The translations under genes were made by a program, and so were the position numbers. This document shows positions 33,304-41,845 of a DNA stretch of 45,472 nt, piece after piece. Below the pieces are notes generated by a model. The model searched no databases and was not told where the DNA came from. It worked only from the letters and a program-made list of their open reading frames with translations. The stretch covers positions 34,984-80,455 of the forward strand of contig NZ_BDUF01000018.1 in the NCBI RefSeq assembly GCF_002335525.1, in the 5' to 3' direction. The stretch is from Effusibacillus lacus (GTDB lineage: Bacteria > Bacillota > Bacilli > Tumebacillales > Effusibacillaceae). Numbering within the stretch: the stretch's first letter is position 1; each line of letters opens with the position of its first letter.

Positions 33304-34473
33304 TTATTTCACCGGTTCAAACTTTCCGTTCTTGACTTCCACCATAATCATGCTGTCCTCCGTCAAACCGTTATGATCCGTTGAACTGAACTTGAATTCT
33401 CCGGTAACCCCGACAATTTTCACATTTTCTAAAGATTGCGCCAGCTTGGCGGGATCTCCGCCTGCTGCCTTCAAACCCTCGACCAGAATGTTCAAACCGT
33501 CGTAAGCATATCCGGCAAACCCGTCCGGGGTGCTGTTGTACGCAGCTTTATACAGTTTGACAAACTCTTTGATGACCGCTGCCTGTGGATCGTTGTCGGC
33601 AACCAGATCAGGAATGAGAAGTTTGCCCGCAACCAGCAATACGCCATTTGCCGAATCCCCTGCCAGTTCGATGAACTTGCTGTTCGCACTGCCGTGGCTG
33701 CTGATGATCGGTATGCTGATTCCCAGTTGTTTTGCTTCCTTTACGATAGTGGCAGGACCGGGATTGGTTCCGGCAATGAGAATCGCCTTTGCATCCGTCG
33801 ATTTCATTTTGGTCAACTGGGTGCTCATGGAGGTGTCTTTCGTGCCGTATTTTTCATCCGCCACAATCGAGATGCCATATTCAGGGGCGAATTTTTTCAA
33901 CTGCTCGGCAAAACCACTGCCATAAGGATTGCTGTCATACAGGATTCCTATTTTCGTAATTCCTTTTTCTTTGAGATATTTGTAGATCCGTTTTGTTGCG
34001 TGAATGTCCGTGTGGGGGGTTTTGAAGATGCCCGGACGGACCGGATCGGTGATCTGGTTGGCTGCCGCCATGGAGATCATCGGTATTTTTTCCGCAGTGG
34101 CGACTTCCGCCATGCCAAGGGATGGCCCGCTGCCCGACGAACCGAGTACGGCGATCACCTTGTCTTTGGAAATCAACTTTTTGATAGCCTTAACAGCCTC
34201 CGTATTGTCAGACTTGTCGTCTTCAAAAACGATTTCCAGAGGGCGGCCGTTCACGCCTCCGCCTTCGTTGATTTTTTTCAGCAACACTTCCACAGACTGT
34301 TTTTCAGGTACTCCCAGCGGGCTGTTGGGACCCGTCATGGAAAATACGGCTCCTACCTTAATGGGATCCTTGCTTTGCTTGGCGGCGGGTTGGCCTCCTC
34401 CCGAGCAAGCGGTCAGTACAAGCAGTGACGATGCGATTAATCCGGTCAACCATTTTTTTGTTTGTCCTTTCAT
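33304..34473 (-). CDS. Liv-type substrate-binding lipoprotein (set 2)
   Basis: A 389-residue type I binding protein. Signal peptide MKGQTKKWLTGLIASSLLVL ends in the lipobox LTAC, so the protein is a surface lipoprotein. VGAVFSMTGPNSPLGVPEKQ is typical of the family. The frame is open 30 codons upstream, but the ATG at 34473 has AAGGGGG upstream and begins the signal peptide. It is last in the second Liv transporter set, inside the phenylacetate cluster and behind paaX, so an aromatic acid or related compound is a plausible ligand; that is inference. Confidence 0.9.
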   Translation of the reverse strand: MKGQTKKWLTGLIASSLLVLTACSGGGQPAAKQSKDPIKVGAVFSMTGPNSPLGVPEKQSVEVLLKKINEGGGVNGRPLEIVFEDDKSDNTEAVKAIKKLISKDKVIAVLGSSGSGPSLGMAEVATAEKIPMISMAAANQITDPVRPGIFKTPHTDIHATKRIYKYLKEKGITKIGILYDSNPYGSGFAEQLKKFAPEYGISIVADEKYGTKDTSMSTQLTKMKSTDAKAILIAGTNPGPATIVKEAKQLGISIPIISSHGSANSKFIELAGDSANGVLLVAGKLLIPDLVADNDPQAAVIKEFVKLYKAAYNSTPDGFAGYAYDGLNILVEGLKAAGGDPAKLAQSLENVKIVGVTGEFKFSSTDHNGLTEDSMIMVEVKNGKFEPVK

Positions 34474-34510
34474 AGATAAAACCCCCTTGAATGATGATCT
34501 CAATAACTCC

Positions 34511-35248
34511 TTAAGCATGGGCTTTTCCCAAATATGCCGATTGAACGCGCGGATCGTTTGCAATCTCTCTGGCGGTGCCTTCCAGCATCATGGCACCGGT
34601 GTGCAGAACATAGGCCCGATCCGAAACCGCCAAGGCCGCAATGGCATTCTGTTCCACCAACAATACGGTGGTTCCCCATTTGTCCCGGATCTCCCGGACG
34701 ATCTGGAGGATTTCCTTGGCAATTAACGGCGCCAATCCAAGTGACGGTTCATCCAGCAACAGAAGCTTCGGTCTGGACAGCAACGCACGCCCGATCGCCA
34801 GCATCTGTTGCTGTCCGCCTGACAGTGTTCCACCCATTTGTCGTTTCCGGTCGCGCAGGATTGGAAAACGTTCATAGATCTGGTCGATTTCCTTCAAGAT
34901 AGCGGGTTTGCCCGCCTCTCGCAGTCGATGGGATGCGCCCAACCATAGATTGTCCTCGACCGACAACGTCGAGAAAATCTGCCTGCGCTCCGGAACATGA
35001 GCCATCCCTTTCCTGACCACTGTTTCCGCCGGAACGAGCGTAATATCTTCCTCGCAGAATTCCACGTGTCCCTCTTTTGCTGGATGCAGGCCGCAGATGC
35101 AGTTCAATAATGTGGTTTTGCCTGCTCCGTTGGCTCCCAGAAGACACACAATTTCTCCTTCTGATACTCGAAGGTTGATGCCATGCAGAACCCGAACCGG
35201 TCCGTAACGGGCGAACAGATCCTGAACCTTCAAGATTGTCTTTGCCAT
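34511..35248 (-). CDS. livF: Branched-chain-type ABC transporter ATP-binding protein LivF (set 2)
   Basis: A 245-residue ATPase. Walker A is GANGAGKTT, the signature LSGGQQQMLAIGRALLSRP, and Walker B LLLLDEPSLGLAP. The subtype is LivF. It lies 11 bp after livG. It is distinct in sequence from the set 1 LivF, so the two transporters are not a recent duplication. Confidence 0.93.
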   Translation of the reverse strand: MAKTILKVQDLFARYGPVRVLHGINLRVSEGEIVCLLGANGAGKTTLLNCICGLHPAKEGHVEFCEEDITLVPAETVVRKGMAHVPERRQIFSTLSVEDNLWLGASHRLREAGKPAILKEIDQIYERFPILRDRKRQMGGTLSGGQQQMLAIGRALLSRPKLLLLDEPSLGLAPLIAKEILQIVREIRDKWGTTVLLVEQNAIAALAVSDRAYVLHTGAMMLEGTAREIANDPRVQSAYLGKAHA

Positions 35249-35259
35249 TGGCTCACCCC

Positions 35260-36036
35260 CTATACCACTGCCTCTTCTTGTCCCAAATAGGCGGCTATCA
35301 CTTTTGGATTCTGCTGAATCTCGTCAGGTGTGCCTTCCGCAATTTTTTCTCCCTGATCAAGCACCACAATTCTGTCCGCCACGTTCATTACCATGTCCAT
35401 ATCATGTTCCACCAGCAAAATCGCTGTCCCGCCCGATTGGATTTGCTTGAACAATCGGCTTAAGTCAGCCGTTTCCGTATGATTCAGACCGGCTGCCGGT
35501 TCGTCAAGCAATAACAATTTCGGTGCAACCGCCATCGCTCTGGCAATTTCCAACAACCTGAGCTTGCCGTAAGGAAGGCTGCCGGCCGTCTGTTCAGCCA
35601 TTTCGGCAATTCCAACGATCTCCAACAATTGATGGGACTGATCCCGCATTCCCTTTTCCTCGATGCGAGCCCTTCCCAATCTGGTCCCGCATGCAAGCAA
35701 ACCGGACTTAGTTCCCGAATGGAAGCCAACCATTACGTTTTCCAGAACCGTCATATCATCGAACACCTGAAGATTCTGGAAGGTCCGGGAGATTCCCAGG
35801 CCTGCATACTGATACCCCTTCAGAGCAGTCAGAGATATGTCACGATAGCGAATTTCACCACCGGAAGGCGGGAATACACCGGATACCATATTCAATACGG
35901 TACTCTTGCCAGCCCCGTTTGGGCCGATCAAAGCTACAATTTCACCGGTGTTCACATGAAACTTCACATCCCGAACCGCCTGAACCCCCCCAAAGACCTT
36001 TGAAATCTGTCTGATATCCAGCAATTTGTCCATCAT
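35260..36036 (-). CDS. livG: Branched-chain-type ABC transporter ATP-binding protein LivG (set 2)
   Basis: A 258-residue ATPase with the LivG start KVFGGVQAVRDV, Walker A GPNGAGKST, GISRTFQNLQVF, signature-like SLPYGKLRLLEIARAM, and Walker B LLLLDEPAAGLNHTE. It overlaps livM by 4 bp (ATGA), so translation is coupled. Confidence 0.93.
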   Translation of the reverse strand: MMDKLLDIRQISKVFGGVQAVRDVKFHVNTGEIVALIGPNGAGKSTVLNMVSGVFPPSGGEIRYRDISLTALKGYQYAGLGISRTFQNLQVFDDMTVLENVMVGFHSGTKSGLLACGTRLGRARIEEKGMRDQSHQLLEIVGIAEMAEQTAGSLPYGKLRLLEIARAMAVAPKLLLLDEPAAGLNHTETADLSRLFKQIQSGGTAILLVEHDMDMVMNVADRIVVLDQGEKIAEGTPDEIQQNPKVIAAYLGQEEAVV

Positions 36037-37052
36037 GCCACCGTCTCCATTTCCGCTTTTTCAGACCGGTTTGCCGCCCGCACGCTGCTTTTGGGCTTCT
36101 TGGCCCAAGACCGCAAACGGGGAACCAATCCTTCCGGCATAAACATGATGATCGCGACCAGAATGGCACCGAATACGATGGTGTCAATATCACCTTTCAG
36201 CCATGGGAAATGCTCGCTCAAGACAAGCAACACCTCACTGATGGCATTGATAATCACAGCGCCGATCAAGGCTCCCCAGATACTGCTCATCCCTCCGATC
36301 ACCACCATCGTCAGAAATTTGATGGATTCGTGCAGTCCGAATGGTTGCGGGTCAAGTATTCCCATGTAGTGGGCATATAGAGCACCCGAAATACCGGCAA
36401 ACATTCCGCTTGCTACAAAGGCACCCAGTTTGAAATGAGCAACGTGGATCCCCATCGAAGTGGCGGCAATTTCACTTTTGTGAATGGCACGGTATGCACG
36501 GCCCACACGTGAGTTCATAATGTTAAGGGAAAACAGCAGAACGAGTGTAACGACACCCCATACCAGGTAGTACATGCTGACTTCGCTGGTACCAATCCCG
36601 AAGACATCCAGCGACGGGATGCTGATCATTCCGTTGGCACCGCCCGTAACCGATTCCCACTCCGTGATTCCGATTTGCACGATATACCCGAAGGCCAGTG
36701 TGGCCATTGCCAGATAATACCCTTGCAATCCGGCAATTGCCCGCGCAACGAAGAAAGCGACGATTCCGGGGACAATCGCTCCCGCCAGGATCCCCAGTAC
36801 TGGAGAGATCCCATATTTTGCAGACAAAACAGCCGAAGTGTAAGCCCCGATTCCCCAGAATCCCGCTTGCCCCAGTGAGATCTGGCCAGCCAAGCCCATA
36901 ACGAGCCCCAGTCCAATGGCAACGATCGCGTGCAAACCGACGATTACCCCCACTGAATGGTAATAATCGTCCGACAGCAAGAATGGGAACAGAACCACAA
37001 TCAGGAGATAAGCAAGAAGATCTTTTCTAAATGTTTTGACTCTTCCCGGCAT
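36033..37052 (-). CDS. livM: Branched-chain-type ABC transporter permease LivM (set 2)
   Basis: A 339-residue membrane protein with the LivM signature GLAGQISLGQAGFWGIGAY and, near the C-terminus, GGMSSIWGALIGAVIINAI. AAAGGAGG precedes the ATG, and the livH stop lies 1 bp upstream. It forms the membrane channel with LivH. Confidence 0.92.
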   Translation of the reverse strand: MPGRVKTFRKDLLAYLLIVVLFPFLLSDDYYHSVGVIVGLHAIVAIGLGLVMGLAGQISLGQAGFWGIGAYTSAVLSAKYGISPVLGILAGAIVPGIVAFFVARAIAGLQGYYLAMATLAFGYIVQIGITEWESVTGGANGMISIPSLDVFGIGTSEVSMYYLVWGVVTLVLLFSLNIMNSRVGRAYRAIHKSEIAATSMGIHVAHFKLGAFVASGMFAGISGALYAHYMGILDPQPFGLHESIKFLTMVVIGGMSSIWGALIGAVIINAISEVLLVLSEHFPWLKGDIDTIVFGAILVAIIMFMPEGLVPRLRSWAKKPKSSVRAANRSEKAEMETVA

Positions 37053-37053
37053 A

Positions 37054-37932
37054 CTACAGGCCTCCTTTCCCTACGTTCCGTTCCCCAAACAGTCCTGTTG
37101 GCCTGATCAACAAAACGGCAATCAGCACCAGGAAGGCAATGGCATCTTTTACCCCCGAACTGATCAGTCCCGCACCAAGAGATTCCATTAATCCCAAGAG
37201 CAATCCGGCCACCGTCGCTCCAATCGGGCTTCCCAATCCGCCAAATATCGCAGCCGAGAACCCTTTGATGCCCAACAAAATGCCAGCATCATAGGAGGTG
37301 ACACTCAGGGGCGCGATCACAATCCCAGCCAACGCACCCGTCGCTGCGCTGATGGCAAATGCAAGCATTGTCATCCTGGGGGGGCTCACTCCCATTAATC
37401 TGGCAGCTAACGGATTGACGGAACAAGCTTTGATTTTTTTGCCGATCATCGTTTTCTCCATCAGATACCAGAGGAAGATAAGAATGACCAGTACGGAGAG
37501 CACAATCCAGACACTTTGCCGGGCAATGCTGACTCCGCCTATCGCCAGGGGTTCATTCCCGGTTAACGGTTCCAGGCTGTAAGAGTCCTTGCCCCAGATC
37601 TGACTGGCGATGCCCCGAATCAATATCGATACGCCGATGGTAAGGATAATAAGACTTAAAGGTGTCGCTTGCCTGGCCACCCCGACAACATATTTCTGCA
37701 TCAGAATGCCAAGCCCCGTTACCATCAGGATGGCGAGAAGCATGGCGACCCCGTAAGGAACCTGCATGCTTATGAAGGAAACGGTCAGCATGCTGCCCAG
37801 CATCAGAAACTCACCCTGCGCCAAATTGATCACCCTGCTGACGTTGTAAATGGTTACAAAGCCCACAGCCACGATGGCATAAACCCCGCCAACAACGAAA
37901 CCATTGACTATATATTGGAAAAATTCCGTCAT
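37054..37932 (-). CDS. livH: Branched-chain-type ABC transporter permease LivH (set 2)
   Basis: A 292-residue membrane protein. It has FVVGGVYAIVAVGFVTIYNV, then VINLAQGEFLMLGS, and AAIFGGLGSPIGATVAGLLL near the C-terminus, all LivH-type. The open frame runs back to 38070 and would overlap paaX; the ATG at 37932 has GAGGAGGGGG upstream and matches family starts. It begins 106 bp after paaX, so paaX and this transporter probably share a transcript. Confidence 0.92.
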   Translation of the reverse strand: MTEFFQYIVNGFVVGGVYAIVAVGFVTIYNVSRVINLAQGEFLMLGSMLTVSFISMQVPYGVAMLLAILMVTGLGILMQKYVVGVARQATPLSLIILTIGVSILIRGIASQIWGKDSYSLEPLTGNEPLAIGGVSIARQSVWIVLSVLVILIFLWYLMEKTMIGKKIKACSVNPLAARLMGVSPPRMTMLAFAISAATGALAGIVIAPLSVTSYDAGILLGIKGFSAAIFGGLGSPIGATVAGLLLGLMESLGAGLISSGVKDAIAFLVLIAVLLIRPTGLFGERNVGKGGL

Positions 37933-38038
37933 TATAGCCCCCTCCTCATCTGTTTTAAATTGTCCGGTTTGAAAAAATGGGAAGGAGGCCGTAAGGGACT
38001 CGATAAGGATCGACCTCCCACTCGATTCTGTAAATTGC

Positions 38039-38869
38039 CTATTTCTTGTTCGGAGCGGTTTCAAATACACTCAGGAAAAACCGGACCGCACCCGGATCGA
38101 GCAACGAGTAATAATCACGGAACAATTGGTCTGCCTCTCGCCCCACCCAAAAATCGGGCAGCAACTCATCCGGCAGACTGGGGTCAATAAACAGAAACTT
38201 GCGGTATTCGTGCACCAGTTCTGTCTTTTCTACAAAGCACTTGCTGTCCGAAATCTCCTGGTTCCGGATGATTTGCTCCCGAAGCTTTTCATATTGCGGC
38301 TGGTACTGACGGATAAATTTCCGGTAAGCGTCGTTGATCTCATCAAGATTCCAGCATTTCTCCACAAGTTGCTTGTCTGTGCCGATCCCCATATATTCCG
38401 AGGTGAAAATCTCAACATGATCGGAAATATTGTAGGACTCGGCAATTTCCTTCACGCGTTCAGCCAAATCATGCGGGCTGATCCAGGTACTGTTGGCCAG
38501 CATCCCGAATCCCATCCAGGAAAGTTCTTTTCGCAGTTGATCGCGAATCGCCCGTTTCTTTTCCGGGATGTTATAGGTTGCGATACACCATTTGCCATTC
38601 CATTCGGCTGATGTCTGCTTGTAAATCCGGGCACCTGCCTCATCCAAACGCTTCTTCCCTCGGGGAGTCATGGAATAGTAGGACCGGTTGCCGATTTTCC
38701 TCGCTTTCAGCCATCCCTGGCTGACAATCCTTGAGATGGCGACACGCACCGCCTGTTCCGACATTCCAAACTCACCCATCAAACGGGTTAAGCTGCCTAC
38801 CCAGATTTCACCTCCATGGTGGCGTACATACTCGCCGTATATGGTGAAAAGAAGAGATTGCGGTTTCAA
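38039..38869 (-). CDS. paaX: Phenylacetic acid degradation repressor PaaX
   Basis: A 276-residue PaaX. The N-terminal winged helix is SLLFTIYGEYVRHHGGEIWV and GEFGMSEQAVRVAISRIVSQ; the central dimerisation part includes KWCIATYNIPEKKRAIRDQL and TWISPHDLAERV. PaaX represses paa operons and is released by phenylacetyl-CoA. The start is a TTG with GGAGTG seven bases upstream. It is followed by the Liv transporter genes, so the repressor may control a transporter operon of which it is the first gene. Confidence 0.94.
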   Translation of the reverse strand: MKPQSLLFTIYGEYVRHHGGEIWVGSLTRLMGEFGMSEQAVRVAISRIVSQGWLKARKIGNRSYYSMTPRGKKRLDEAGARIYKQTSAEWNGKWCIATYNIPEKKRAIRDQLRKELSWMGFGMLANSTWISPHDLAERVKEIAESYNISDHVEIFTSEYMGIGTDKQLVEKCWNLDEINDAYRKFIRQYQPQYEKLREQIIRNQEISDSKCFVEKTELVHEYRKFLFIDPSLPDELLPDFWVGREADQLFRDYYSLLDPGAVRFFLSVFETAPNKK

Positions 38870-38916
38870 ATCGATTCACTCCATTTCAGGTCTGAAAACT
38901 TATTGTGTCAGTACCA

Positions 38917-38927
38917 GTTATTATAAC
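38917..38927 (-). promoter_or_regulatory. paaX -10 region with overlapping GTTAT-ATAAC palindrome
   Basis: Minus-strand TATAAT lies inside the palindrome GTTAT-A-ATAAC, 48 bases before the paaX start. The GTTAT/ATAAC half-sites also occur in the promoter regions near 32290, 39040 and 45284, which suggests autoregulation. The -35 element is unclear. Confidence 0.45.
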
Positions 38928-39035
38928 AGCAAAAATATATCAGCTGTAAAACGGAGTGAACGAGAAACATTATAGATATTCATAAAATGTTCGAAATAAT
39001 ATTCCGGAATTGTGTTTATATTTGGATCCAATTTT

Positions 39036-39047
39036 TTATATAATGTT
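39036..39047 (+). promoter_or_regulatory. Shared paa promoter element before the small plus-strand gene
   Basis: TTATATAATGTT matches 11 of 12 bases of the TTATATAACGTT element at 32289 and 45280. It contains a TATAAT -10 for the plus-strand gene at 39110. A TAACG-N14-CGTTA inverted repeat follows at about 39052-39075. Confidence 0.5.
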
Positions 39048-39109
39048 ATTGTAACGTATAAATCAAAAATCGTTATATTTCCGACAAGAAAAGCGAGGTG
39101 GCAAATTCA

Positions 39110-39373
39110 ATGAAGCTGATTGCAAAAGCTGAACAAAACTATCCCTTCTCAGAACACATCATCCACGTGGAAAACAGCGCCGGAAAGAATTATGAACTGG
39201 TAACCTGGCACTTTCCCAATGGCCAGATGGTGCAACTGGTCATGTATTCCCCGGAAGACGCCGAGTTGTATTCGATGCCTCCGTCTTTGGTCCTTGCTGA
39301 CGAAGGAGATCAGGGACAATTCTATACGGCAAAGGAAATCGAATTGTTTCTCTCCAGAATCATGAACAGCTAA
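39110..39373 (+). CDS. Small hypothetical protein divergent from paaX
   Basis: An 87-residue soluble protein beginning MKLIAKAEQNYPFSEHIIHV. It is acidic overall with mixed beta and alpha character (YELVTWHFPNGQMVQLVMYS, then FYTAKEIELFLSRIM). No known motif. The open frame begins with a GTG at 39098, but the ATG at 39110 has GAGGTG nine bases upstream. It is divergent from paaX and its stop overlaps the convergent FlK-like gene by 4 bp. A paa-type promoter element lies upstream, so it may respond to the same signal. Function unknown. Confidence 0.75.
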   Translation: MKLIAKAEQNYPFSEHIIHVENSAGKNYELVTWHFPNGQMVQLVMYSPEDAELYSMPPSLVLADEGDQGQFYTAKEIELFLSRIMNS

Positions 39374-39789
39374 GGAACGTTTTCCGCTTTCAGCCTGTTT
39401 TGCAATTCTTCAATACGTTGGATCATGTCCCGCTTTTGAAAGATCGCCTGCGTGAAAGACCCTTTGCCGACCAGATTCCATTTCGTCCCGGCCAGGACGC
39501 CACAGACTACCCGTTTTGAGGTTACCTCCGTGCAGATTGCGCGAAAAGTCACCTCCTGCCCTACCACGGCCGGCCCCACATGTCTTACGTCGATGGCGAA
39601 TCCCGCCCCTTCTTCCCCCTCTTCCAGGAAAGGGAGGATGATTTTTCGACCCGCCAGTTCCATGAAATGGATCATGGACACGGTGGACATCACATCGTGA
39701 ATCACCTGGCCGTCAAAGGATGGACGCATATCTTCCGTTACAGTAACTGTGAATTCCGTTACAACTCCCGGCAGCAGGCCCGATTTTAT
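39370..39789 (-). CDS. FlK-like hot-dog thioesterase with a probable AUA start
   Basis: A hot-dog fold protein resembling fluoroacetyl-CoA thioesterase FlK: MSTVSMIHFMELAGRKIILP, then GFAIDVRHVGPAVVGQEVTF and WNLVGKGSFTQAIF. The residues in line with FlK's Thr, Glu and His are visible. It probably hydrolyses a dead-end acyl-CoA. Family members start M-K-x-G-L-x-P-G. Here the matching codon is ATA at 39787-39789 (IKSGLLPGV), with a perfect AAGGAGG eight bases upstream, so I take ATA as the start (139 residues). The alternative is a poorly placed TTG at 39858 inside the thiolase gene. Confidence 0.8.
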   Translation of the reverse strand: MKSGLLPGVVTEFTVTVTEDMRPSFDGQVIHDVMSTVSMIHFMELAGRKIILPFLEEGEEGAGFAIDVRHVGPAVVGQEVTFRAICTEVTSKRVVCGVLAGTKWNLVGKGSFTQAIFQKRDMIQRIEELQNRLKAENVP

Positions 39790-39832
39790 GGAAAACGCCT
39801 CCTTCCAAACCGTTTCGATGAGTACGTTCAGA

Positions 39833-41032
39833 TCAGCAGCGTTCGATAATCGTGGCAATTCCCTGTCCGACGCCTATACACATGGCGGCCAAGCCGTAGC
39901 GGACGTTTCGTCGTTCCATTTCATTCAGCAAAGTGGCAAGAATTCGGGCTCCGCTGCATCCTAGCGGATGGCCGATAGCAATCGCCCCTCCGTTTACATT
40001 TAAACGTTGGGGATCTACATTCAACTCACGGGCGCAGGCCAATGCTTGAGCTGCAAACGCTTCATTGATTTCGATCAGATCCATGTCCTCGAGTCTTAAA
40101 TCCGCTTGCTTCAATACTTTTCGTGCAGCAGGCACTGGTCCGATTCCCATGACGGATGGGTCAACACCCGCAACCGCTGAAGCCACTACGCGGGCTCTTG
40201 GTTTGAAACCCAGCCGCACTGCCGTCTCCTGCTCCATGAGCAACAGGGCAGCCGCACCATCATTCACACCCGATGAGTTACCGGCGGTTACCGTTCCCCC
40301 TTTACGGAAAGCGGGTTTGAGCCTGGCCAACTGTTCCAGGGTTGTATCAGGACGAGGATGCTCATCCCGATCAAAGATTGTGATCTCACCTTTGCGACCC
40401 GGGATTTCAACCGGAACCATTTCGTCGTTGAATTTGCCTTCCGCCAAGGCTTTCGCATATTTCTGCTGACTCATCAGCGCGAATGTATCCTGGTCTTCCC
40501 GGCTGATGCCATACTGCTCGGCCACATTTTCGGCAGTCTCGCCCATGCTGTAGGGGTAGTACCTGTCTGCCAGTTTCGGATTGACGAATCGCCAACCGAT
40601 CGTGGTGTCAAACATCTGCTGATTCCCGCGAGGGAATGAACTGTCGGATTTCAACATTACAAAGGGGGCCCTTGTCATACTTTCCGTACCGCCGGCGATG
40701 TACACTTGTCCCCGTCCTGCTTCGATTGCATTGGCACATTGATTCACTGCCTCAAGACCGGAGCCGCAAAGCCGATTGACGGTCACTCCGGGAACAGTCA
40801 CCGGAAGACCCGCCAACAAGACGGACATTCTCGCCACATCCCGGTTGTCTTCACCGGCCTGATTGGCGCATCCGAAGATCACGTCATCAATTAGGTCGGC
40901 GTCAAACGGATTTCTTTCCATAAGTTTGCGGATGACTACGGCTCCCAAATCGTCAGGACGGACATCTTTTAACGCTCCGCCGTACCGCCCAATCGGCGTT
41001 CGCACAGCATCAATGATGACCGGTGTTCTCAC
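39833..41032 (-). CDS. paaJ: Beta-ketoadipyl-CoA thiolase PaaJ
   Basis: A 399-residue thiolase. The nucleophile Cys89 is in [13 protein letters not shown], with His355 in [15 protein letters not shown] and Cys385 in MCIGVGQG. The [20 protein letters not shown] start is typical of the PcaF/PaaJ group. PaaJ cleaves 3-oxoadipyl-CoA to acetyl-CoA and succinyl-CoA and also acts earlier in the pathway. The start is GTG, with GGGAGGGA upstream. It follows paaG by 24 bp. Confidence 0.92.
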   Translation of the reverse strand: MRTPVIIDAVRTPIGRYGGALKDVRPDDLGAVVIRKLMERNPFDADLIDDVIFGCANQAGEDNRDVARMSVLLAGLPVTVPGVTVNRLCGSGLEAVNQCANAIEAGRGQVYIAGGTESMTRAPFVMLKSDSSFPRGNQQMFDTTIGWRFVNPKLADRYYPYSMGETAENVAEQYGISREDQDTFALMSQQKYAKALAEGKFNDEMVPVEIPGRKGEITIFDRDEHPRPDTTLEQLARLKPAFRKGGTVTAGNSSGVNDGAAALLLMEQETAVRLGFKPRARVVASAVAGVDPSVMGIGPVPAARKVLKQADLRLEDMDLIEINEAFAAQALACARELNVDPQRLNVNGGAIAIGHPLGCSGARILATLLNEMERRNVRYGLAAMCIGVGQGIATIIERC

Positions 41033-41056
41033 TTGGCTCCCTCCCCTGCGTACAGC

Positions 41057-41833
41057 CTATTTCCCCTTGAAAACAGGCGTTCTTTTCTCAAAGAAGGCAG
41101 CTACGCCTTCCTTATGGTCTTCCGTACTCCCCGCAATTTCCTGAACCAACGCTTCATATTCCAGGGTTTCTTCCAAAGTCATGTGAAGCCCTTTGTACAT
41201 TGAGCGTTTGATCAAACCGATTGCTTTGGTCGGCAGTTTGGCCAGTTTGCGGGCGTATTCCATGGTATCCGCTTCAAATGTTTCGGCCGGATACACTTTC
41301 GAGACCAACCCGATGCGGTACGCTTCTTCGGCCGTTACTTTGTCCCCGGTCATGGCCAGTTCCAATGCTTTCCCAATCCCCACAATTCTTGGCAGGAAGT
41401 AACACCCGCCGGAATCGGGAACCAACCCGATGCTCACAAATACATTCACAAATGACGCTTTCTCGGAAGCGAGCCGGATATCGCAAGCCAATGCCAGGCT
41501 CATGCCGGCCCCGGCGGCCACTCCATTGACTGCTGCCAGGATTGGCTTCTCGGTCTTTCGCATTTGAGTAATCAGCGGATTGTAGCGTTTTCGCAAAAAT
41601 TCTCCGAAGTCAATATCCTGTCCCTGAACATCGCCAAGATCCTGCCCAGCGTTAAACGCTTTGCCGGCACCCGTCAACACGATGCAGCGAACCCCGGGGT
41701 CCTTGTCGGCCCGTTTGAAAGCTTCGATCATTTCCTTATGCATTTGTTCGGTAAAAGCATTAAACTTATCCGGGCGGTTTAGCGTAATTCTGGCAATGCT
41801 GTCTTCAACTTCATAGACAATTGTCCCGAACAT
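41057..41833 (-). CDS. paaG: Ring-1,2-epoxyphenylacetyl-CoA isomerase PaaG (enoyl-CoA hydratase family)
   Basis: A 258-residue crotonase-fold protein: ARITLNRPDKFNAFTEQMHK, the oxyanion-hole segments FNAGQDLGDV and AVNGVAAGAGMSLALACDIR, and IGLVPDSGGCYFLPRIVG with the aspartate expected in PaaG in place of one hydratase glutamate. PaaG isomerises the epoxide to oxepin-CoA and also moves a later double bond. The frame begins at an ATG at 41842, but the ATG at 41833 has AGGGG upstream. Confidence 0.88.
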   Translation of the reverse strand: MFGTIVYEVEDSIARITLNRPDKFNAFTEQMHKEMIEAFKRADKDPGVRCIVLTGAGKAFNAGQDLGDVQGQDIDFGEFLRKRYNPLITQMRKTEKPILAAVNGVAAGAGMSLALACDIRLASEKASFVNVFVSIGLVPDSGGCYFLPRIVGIGKALELAMTGDKVTAEEAYRIGLVSKVYPAETFEADTMEYARKLAKLPTKAIGLIKRSMYKGLHMTLEETLEYEALVQEIAGSTEDHKEGVAAFFEKRTPVFKGK

Positions 41834-41845
41834 TCCAACCATCCC

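Noticed and set aside
33436-34428. 330-codon plus-strand frame
   Set aside because: It mirrors the binding-protein gene at 33304-34473, whose signal peptide and lipobox are clear.
37933-38038. Terminator between paaX and livH
   Set aside because: GGGAGG and CCTCC..CCC with a following T-run could pair, but the loop is long and the stem interrupted, so I did not list it.
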